NCBI GenBank assembly: GCA_963719025.1 | Contig: CAVRBK010000115.1 | Coordinates: 1 to 22,534 of the forward strand | Reading direction: 5' to 3' | Source: Thiosocius sp963719025 | GTDB lineage: Bacteria > Pseudomonadota > Gammaproteobacteria > Chromatiales > Chromatiaceae | Length of the DNA stretch: 22,534 bases | Shown: positions 16,810-22,534 of the stretch, in pieces | Numbering within the stretch: the first letter of the stretch is position 1 | How the letters are laid out: each line of letters begins with the position of its first letter | Position numbers and translations under genes: made by a program | Notes under the pieces: model-generated | Told to the model about the DNA's origin: nothing | The model's input: only the letters and a program-made list of their open reading frames with translations | Database searches by the model: none

Positions 16810-17592
16810 TCAGGCGGTCGGTACCCTGAGCGGTTGCAAAGGCATCTGCGCGGTCCCCTCTTTCTCCCATTCGAATGGCGGCAGGCTATGGAATGCCTCC
16901 TTGATACCGTTGTTCCAGCCTTCGCGCAGAACATTGAGGTAGGTATCGTCGGCATCGAATCGACAGCTGCAGCCGATATTGAGGCTGCCTTTCACGTACG
17001 TGGCGACCTCGAACGGCGGACCGACGGTGATATTCGATCGCGCCGTGGCGTCGAGCGAGACCAGGCACAGTCTCGCGCCTTCGGCCAGCGACAGGCCCGG
17101 GTGGACGATCCGATCGAGCGCCGGTTTGCCGTACTTGCTTTCGCCGATCTGCAGATAGGGTGTCTCGGGCGATGCCGTGATGTAGTTGCCCTGGGGATAG
17201 ATCAGCATAAGCCCGTGTGGCTGACCGCTGATCTGTCCACCGATCAGCAGGGTGGTCTCGCCGCTGACACCCGACTGGGTGAGCGCCGTGCTGTGTTCCT
17301 TCTGGACCGCGAGGCTGACGCTGCCGACATACTCGGCCGCCTCGAACAGATAACGCACATTGGCGAGGTTGGGTCCGCCACCCGGATAGTCCAGATCGCG
17401 CTGGATATGGTTGACGACTTCCTGAGTGGTTGCCAGGTTGCCAGCGGACAGGATTACGAACAGCCGGTCCGGCGATGGGGTGAACACGTGCATCTTGCTG
17501 TACGTGGTCACATAGTCCACTCCCGCATTGGTGCGAGAGTCCGAGGCAAAGACAAGCCCGTCATCCAGGCTGAGTCCGACGCAGTACGTCAT
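16810..17592 (-). CDS. Anbu-type proteasome-related Ntn-hydrolase (predicted peptidase)
   Basis: This 260-residue protein belongs to the Anbu (ancestral beta-subunit) branch of proteasome-like Ntn-hydrolases. It starts MTYCVGLSLDDGLVFASDSR, so removal of Met exposes Thr1 as the nucleophile. Asp17 (FASDSRTNAG) and a Lys near residue 32 (TTYSKMHVF) complete the expected catalytic set. The open frame extends to an ATG at 17613, but that start would bury the Thr, so I chose 17592. Related motifs are ILSAGNLATTQ, TLLIGGQ and GLMLIYPQGNYI. Family members assemble into open rings; a physiological substrate is not established. The gene is divergent from the transglutaminase gene across 163 bp, which ties it to the predicted peptide-bond making and breaking cluster. 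It is intact, without indels. Confidence 0.88.
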   Translation of the reverse strand: MTYCVGLSLDDGLVFASDSRTNAGVDYVTTYSKMHVFTPSPDRLFVILSAGNLATTQEVVNHIQRDLDYPGGGPNLANVRYLFEAAEYVGSVSLAVQKEHSTALTQSGVSGETTLLIGGQISGQPHGLMLIYPQGNYITASPETPYLQIGESKYGKPALDRIVHPGLSLAEGARLCLVSLDATARSNITVGPPFEVATYVKGSLNIGCSCRFDADDTYLNVLREGWNNGIKEAFHSLPPFEWEKEGTAQMPLQPLRVPTA

Positions 17593-17643
17593 TTTTTCAA
17601 ATCCATCCGGCAAAAGGCGTCTAAAGTATCGGCTGAAACCACG

Positions 17644-17673
17644 CCACTTTGAAAGGGGTTTTTACGAGCCCCT
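17644..17673. promoter_or_regulatory. Overlapping dyads in the anbu-transglutaminase divergent region
   Basis: An imperfect 15-bp dyad is centred on 17651: CTTT-G-AAAG with outer CC/GG pairs and one mismatch. AGGGG (17654-17658) also pairs with CCCCT (17669-17673) across a 10-nt loop. Both lie about 40-70 bp upstream of the predicted sigma-54 start and between the two divergent genes, where an activator or shared regulator could bind. Neither is followed by a T-run, so they do not look like terminators. The role is inferred from position only. Confidence 0.3.
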
Positions 17674-17688
17674 GTGATCGGCATTCTT

Positions 17689-17705
17689 CTGGCATATTTG
17701 TTGCC
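17689..17705 (+). promoter_or_regulatory. Sigma-54-type -24/-12 promoter for the transglutaminase/ATP-grasp operon
   Basis: CTGGCATATTTGTTGCC matches YTGGCACG-N4-TTGCW with the invariant GG (17691-17692) and GC (17703-17704) exactly 10 bases apart. The TGGCA and TTGC cores are intact; three less constrained positions differ. The predicted start near 17716 leaves a 40-nt leader before the ATG at 17756. The match and spacing are seen directly; promoter use is inferred. Confidence 0.5.
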
Positions 17706-17744
17706 TAAGCTATTTGATCCAAAAAATCGCAGCACAGCCCCACT

Positions 17745-17749
17745 GAGGT
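17745..17749 (+). promoter_or_regulatory. Ribosome binding site of the transglutaminase gene
   Basis: GAGGT lies 6 nt before the ATG at 17756. It decides the start against the out-of-frame ATG at 17751, which is too close to it and leads into an unrelated frame. Confidence 0.6.
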
Positions 17750-17755
17750 AATGTC

Positions 17756-20700
17756 ATGTCTATCCGAGTGGCCATCCGCCACAAAACCGAATATCACTTC
17801 GATCGCAGCGTCTCTGTGGCGCCGCACGAGATCCGTCTGCGCCCGGCCCCGCACACGCGTGCGCCGGTTCATGAATATTCGCTGAAGGTGGAGCCCGAAG
17901 ATCACTGGCTGAACTGGCAGCAGGATCCGTTCGGCAACTTCGTGGCGCGTTACCAGTTCAACGAGAAGACCCGCAAGCTGGTGATCGACGTCGGCCTGGT
18001 GGTCGAGATGGTGACCATCAATCCCTTCGATTTCTTCGTCGAGGAGTACGCGGAAAACTACCCGTTTACCTACCCGAAGCAGCTGCGCAAAGAGCTGAAG
18101 CCGTATTTCGAGTGTACCGAGTCCGGGCCACGCCTGACCGAATGGCTGGAACAGGTGCCGCGCGGGGAGGTGAAGATCAACGACTTCCTGGTCTTGCTGA
18201 ACCAGCGCCTGGAGAAGGACATCGGCTATGTCGTGCGCATGGAACCGGGGGTACAGACCTGCGAGGAAACGCTGGACCTGGGCAAGGGTTCCTGCCGCGA
18301 CAGTGCCTGGCTGCTGGTGCAGATCCTGCGTCATCTCGGTCTGGCGGCTCGCTTCGTTTCCGGTTACCTGGTGCAGCTGGCGCCCGATCAGGAGTCGCTG
18401 GACGGGCCCTCCGGTCCCGCTGAAGATTTCACCGATCTGCATGCCTGGACCGAGGTCTACCTGCCCGGTGCGGGTTGGGTGGGGCTCGATCCGACCTCCG
18501 GCCTGCTGGCCGGCGAGGGCCATATCCCGCTGGCCTGCACACCCGACTATCTCAGTGCGGCGCCGGTTATCGGCGCGGTCGACAAGTGCGAGGTCGAAGT
18601 TCGAGTTCGTCAACGAGGTCACGCGCATCCACGAGGACCCGCGGGTGACCCTGCCGTACAGCGATGAGCAGTGGCAGGCGGTTATGGCGCTGGGCGAGCG
18701 CCTGGATGCCGAACTCAAGGCCAACGACGTGCGTCTGACCATGGGTGGCGAGCCGACCTTCGTGTCGATCGACGACATGGATGGTGACGAATGGAACACG
18801 GCCGCGCTCGGCGAGCACAAGCGTGAGCGCGCCGAGGTGCTGCTGCGCCGCCTGTGGAAGCGTTTCTCACCGGGCGGGGCGCTGCATCATGGTCAGGGAA
18901 AGTGGTACCCGGGTGAGCCCTTGCCGCGCTGGGCGCTGACCTGCCTGTGGCGGGCCGATGGCCAGCCGGTGTGGCGCGACGATGCACTGGTGGCCGATCC
19001 GACGGTTTCGGGCAGCGCCGACGCCGAGATCAGCAGTGCCTTCGCCCGGCGCCTGGCCAGCCGTCTCGGCGTGTCGCCGAAAAATGTCGAGCCGGGTTAC
19101 GAGGATGTCCTCTATTACCTTTGGAAAGAGGGCACCCTGCCGGAAAATGTCGACGTGCTGGAAAGCCGCCTGGAGGACAAGCTCGAGCGTGCCCGCCTGC
19201 GTCGCCTGTTCGAGCGCGGCCTTGACCAGATGGTCGGTTGCGCCCTGCCGCTGGGCTGGGACCACGCCTCGGAAGGTTGGACCAGTTCGGCCTGGACGTT
19301 CCGCCGCGGCCACATGTTCCTGCTGCCGGGCGACTCGCCGATGGGCCTGCGCCTGCCACTCGATGCGCTGATCTGGGAGAAACCGGAGCACCGTCAGCAA
19401 CTGCACCCGGCCGACCCCTTTGCGCCAGCGCGAGGCCCTGCCGGGCGCGGGTCCGGACCGCGGCCCGGGCGAGGTTGCGGAGCGCTATACCAGCTGGCAG
19501 GAAGGCCAGGTCGTCGACGACCTGCGCGCCAATCTCCTGCATGAGCAGGGCCCGGCCGATGCCGAGCAGGCCCGCCGGTGGGTTCGTGCGCACCGCCATG
19601 GCCTTCGAGGCACGTGACGGCAACCTGCATGTGTTCATGCCGCCGCTGGTCGATGTGGCGCACTGGCTGGAACTGGTCAGCAGCATCGAGGACACCGCGC
19701 GCGAGCTCGGCCAGGCGGTGGTGCTCGAGGGCTACCCGGCGCCGCACGATCCGCGACTCAAGCGCTTCTCGGTGACCCCGGATCCGGGCGTCATCGAGGT
19801 CAACATCCACCCCTCAGCCAGCTGGCAGGAGATGGTCGGGAATACCGAGGTGCTCTACGAAGAGGCCCGCCTGGCGCGCCTCGGCACAGAAAAGTTCATG
19901 ATGGATGGCCGCCATACGGGTACCGGTGGCGGTAACCATGTGACCCTTGGTGGGCCGAGTCCGGCGGACAGCCCGATGCTGCGCAAGCCGCAGGTGCTGA
20001 GCAGCCTGCTGCGTTACTGGCAGAACCATCCGGCGCTGTCGTACCTGTTCTCGGGCATGTTCATCGGCCCGACCTCGCAGGCCCCGCGGGTCGATGAGGC
20101 GCGCGATGACAGCCTCTACGAGCTGAAGATTGCACTCGACCAGCTGCCAAGCGGCGAGACGCCGGCGCCCTGGCTGGTCGATCGCGCCCTGCGCAACCTG
20201 CTCGCGGACATGACCGGGAACACCCACCGTGCGGAGTTCTGTATCGACAAGCTGTACTCGCCGGACTCGTCGACCGGTCGTCTCGGCCTGGTCGAGTTCC
20301 GCGGCTTCGAGATGCCGCCGCACGCGCGGATGGCGATGGTGCAGAGCCTGCTGCTGCGCTCGCTGGTGGCGCGTTTCTGGGAAACGCCGTACGAGCAGGA
20401 CCCGGTCAGCTGGGGTACCGAACTGCACGACCGCTTCATGCTGCCGCACTACGTCGAGCGTGACATGGCCGACGTGGTGGCGGATCTGCAGCGCTGGGGA
20501 TACCCGGTCGACGGCAGCTGGTTCGACCCGTTCGTCGAATTTCGCTTCCCGCGCTACGGCACCATCAATGTCGACGATGTCGAGATCGAGCTGCGATTCG
20601 CGATCGAGCCATGGAACGTGCTGGGCGAGGAGGTGACGGCCCAGGGCACGGCGCGCTTCGTCGATTCGTCGGTCGAACGCCTGCAGATCAAGGTGCGTGG

Positions 20701-21103
20701 CATGACCGACGCGCGCCATGTTGTGGCATGCAACGGCCGTCGTGTGCCATTACGGTGCACGGGTGAGCGTGGCGAGTTTGTTGCCGGGGTGCGTTACAAG
20801 GCGTGGAATCCACCTTCCGGCATGCATCCGACGATCCCGATCCACGCCCCGCTGGTGATCGATCTGATCGATACCTGGTCGGATCGCTCGCTCGGTGGCT
20901 GCAATTACCACGTGAGCCACCCCGGTGGACGACATTACGACACCCTGCCGGTCAATGCGTACGAGGCTGAAGCGCGGCGTTTGGCACGATTCTGGCCTAT
21001 TGGACACTCCACTGGAGTTGCCAAAATGTCCGATGAGGCCCGCCAATGCGAACATCCTTACACCCTGGATCTGAGGTTTCCCACTCCCAAAGGACACGAT
21101 TGA
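17756..21103 (+). CDS. Transglutaminase-like cysteine enzyme fused to DUF2126, frame broken by indels
   Basis: The reconstruction gives a protein of about 1114 residues. Residues 1-280 are a bacterial transglutaminase-like domain: N-terminal beta-region MSIRVAIRHKTEYHFDRSVS, then Cys180 in GKGSCRDSAWLL, His229 in FTDLHAWTEV and Asp245 in GLDPTSG as the papain-like triad. From about residue 290 to the end is the large DUF2126 module, including LTMGGEPTFVSIDDMDGDEW, GKWYPGEPLPRWAL, EVNIHPSASWQEMV, GRHTGTGGGNHVTLGGPSP, LVEFRGFEMPPHARM and a C-terminal SLGGCNYHVSHPGGRHYD. No signal peptide is seen, so it should be cytoplasmic. Three apparent +1 insertions (near 18600, 19423 and 19580) break the frame; they sum to three bases. 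Family context suggests acyl transfer or amide hydrolysis on a peptide-like substrate in partnership with the ATP-grasp gene 26 bp downstream. The exact reaction is unknown. Confidence 0.88.
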
Positions 21104-21129
21104 CGCTGGTCGCCAATCAGGATGACGCT

Positions 21130-22534
21130 ATGCCAATAGAACTCAAAGAATACGACCCGGGCCCTTTCTTCGACGAGATGATGGCCGGCAAGAACCGTGC
21201 GCGGGGCTTGTCCAAGGAACTGATCGGCCTGTTCCGCAAAATGAACAGCGGCGAGTTGGCGGCACGCCAGGCGGCCGCCGAGCTGGCGATCAAGGAGATG
21301 GGTGTCACCTTCACGGTCTACAGTGAAAACGAGGGCATGATCGATCGCAACTGGCCGTTCGATATCGTGCCGCGGATCATCGAGAAATCGGAGTGGGACG
21401 GCATCGAGGCCGGGCTCAAACAGCGGGTCAAGGCGCTGAACCTGTTTATCGACGACCTGTATCACGAGCAGAAGATCGTGAAAGACGGGGTGTTCCCGGC
21501 CGAGGTGCTGGCCGAGTCGAAGAACTTCCGCCCGCAATGCGTCGGCGTCAATCCGCCGCTCGGCATCTGGGCGCATATCTGCGGGTCCGACCTGGTGCGT
21601 GATGCCGATGGCACCATGTATCGTGCTGGAAGACAACCTGCGGGTACCGTCCGGCGTGTCCTACATGCTGGAAAACCGCCTGGTCACCAAGCGGGTGTTC
21701 CCCGAGCTGTTCGAGACCTATGCGCCGCTGCCGGTTGGCGACTACCCGACCCAGCTGTACGAGATGCTGGCGGCACTGTCGCCGCGCAGCGTGCGCCGAC
21801 CCGACGGTGGCTGTCCTGACCCCCGGGATTTACAACTCGGCGTATTTCGAACATGCCTACCTGGCGATGGAGATGGGCGCCGAACTGGTCGAGGGCCGCG
21901 ATCTGTTTGTCGACGACGATGACTGCGTGTAGATGCGCACCGTGTCCGGCCCGCGCCGGGTCGATGTGATCTACCGTCGTGTCGACGACGAGTTCATCGA
22001 CCCGGAGGTGTTCAACAAGGATTCGGTGCTCGGTGTGCCCGGCCTGATGCGTGCCTGGAAGGCGGGCAACGTCGGCTTGGCCAACGCGCCCGGGGCGGGG
22101 GTGGCCGACGACAAGGTCGTGTATGCCTTCGTGCCCGATATCATCCGCTACTACCTCGACGAGGAACCGGGGATTCCCAACGTGCCGACCTATCGTTGCA
22201 TGTACCCGGAGGAGCGCAAGTACGTGCTGGCCAACCTGGACGAACTGGTGGTCAAGCCGGCCAACGAGTCCGGTGGTTACGGGATGCTGATCGGACCACG
22301 TTCGACCAAGGCCGAACGAACCACGTTCGCGCAGCTGATCAAGCGCAATCCGCGCAACTACATCGCCCAGCCGACCCTCGGGATGTCCACGGTACCGACG
22401 GTCGTCGGTCATTGCCTGGAACCGCGCCATGTCGACCTGCGGCCGTTCATTCTCAGCGGCAAGAACATATCGGTGACCACCGGCGGTCTGACCCGGGTGG
22501 CCATGCGCAAGGGCTCTCTGGTGGTGAATTCATC
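21130..22534 (+). CDS. Circularly permuted type 2 ATP-grasp protein (runs off the right edge)
   Basis: The gene starts at ATG 21130, with AGGA (21119-21122) 7 nt upstream and 26 bp after the transglutaminase stop. It encodes MPIELKEYDPGPFFDEMMAG, then DRNWPFDIVPRII, CVGVNPPLGIWAHICGSDLV, LEDNLRVPSGVSYMLENR, VAVLTPGIYNSAYFEHAYLA, PRRVDVIYRRVDDEF, ANAPGAGVADDKVVYAFVPD, LVVKPANESGGYGMLIGP and LTRVAMRKGSLVVNSS at the edge. These are hallmarks of the permuted ATP-grasp family found with alpha-E and transglutaminase genes, predicted to form amide or peptide bonds through acyl-phosphates. About 465 residues are present and probably only 10-25 are missing. Two +1 insertions (near 21622 and 21801) and an in-frame TAG at 21930-21932, where the family normally has an aromatic residue, interrupt it. 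Reading resumes in the same frame after the TAG. Confidence 0.85.

Noticed and set aside
17654..17673. AGGGG/CCCCT hairpin as an intrinsic terminator
   Set aside because: It lies between two divergent promoters with no gene reading into it, and no T-run follows the stem.
17705..18820. 371-codon minus-strand open frame opposite the transglutaminase gene
   Set aside because: The sense strand carries a complete catalytic triad and a good start, and the antisense product shows no family motif.

Overview
The window is a GC-rich chromosomal stretch of a gammaproteobacterium, probably near the Chromatiales and other environmental sulfur-cycle lineages. The lineage rests on the gene order proA-nadD-rsfS-rlmH-maf-rng-yhdP-nitrilase-tldD-pmbA and on protein similarity recalled by eye; no search was run. 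No rRNA, tRNA, CRISPR array, integrase or complete insertion sequence was seen.

Region 1 (1-2928) is accessory. The start of a secreted protein runs leftward off the window edge. A 480-bp divergent intergenic region follows. It carries a near-consensus sigma-54 (-24/-12) promoter at 314-330 and a 21-bp dyad about 110 bp upstream of the predicted transcription start, an arrangement that fits an enhancer-dependent promoter. It would drive a GTG-initiated 717-residue exported protein with NxxGxxAF-type repeats and a PEP-CTERM-like sorting tail.

Region 2 (2929-16718) is a minus-strand housekeeping block. In transcription order it encodes ProA, NadD, RsfS, RlmH, the Maf/YhdE nucleotide pyrophosphatase, RNase G, the envelope-spanning AsmA-like protein YhdP, a nitrilase-family amidohydrolase, the TldD and PmbA(TldE) protease partners, glyoxalase I and a 73-residue unknown protein. 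Most junctions are tight (4-bp overlap to about 40 bp), so much of it is probably co-transcribed.

Region 3 (16758-22534) is the most unusual part. A proteasome-like Ntn-hydrolase of the Anbu type is divergent from a transglutaminase-DUF2126 fusion protein and a circularly permuted ATP-grasp enzyme. This is the conserved but poorly understood Anbu/transglutaminase/ATP-grasp neighbourhood, thought to make and break unusual amide or peptide bonds. The divergent intergenic region has a good sigma-54 promoter match placed about 40 nt before the transglutaminase gene. An alpha-E partner gene may lie just beyond the right edge.

Quality caution: seven genes (pmbA, tldD, nitrilase, rng, proA, transglutaminase, ATP-grasp) need about 28-30 single-base indel corrections, mostly +1, and one amber codon must be read through. 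Reading across the indels restores normal family lengths and motifs, so these look like sequence errors rather than decay. Coordinates for these genes span the whole reconstructed gene.
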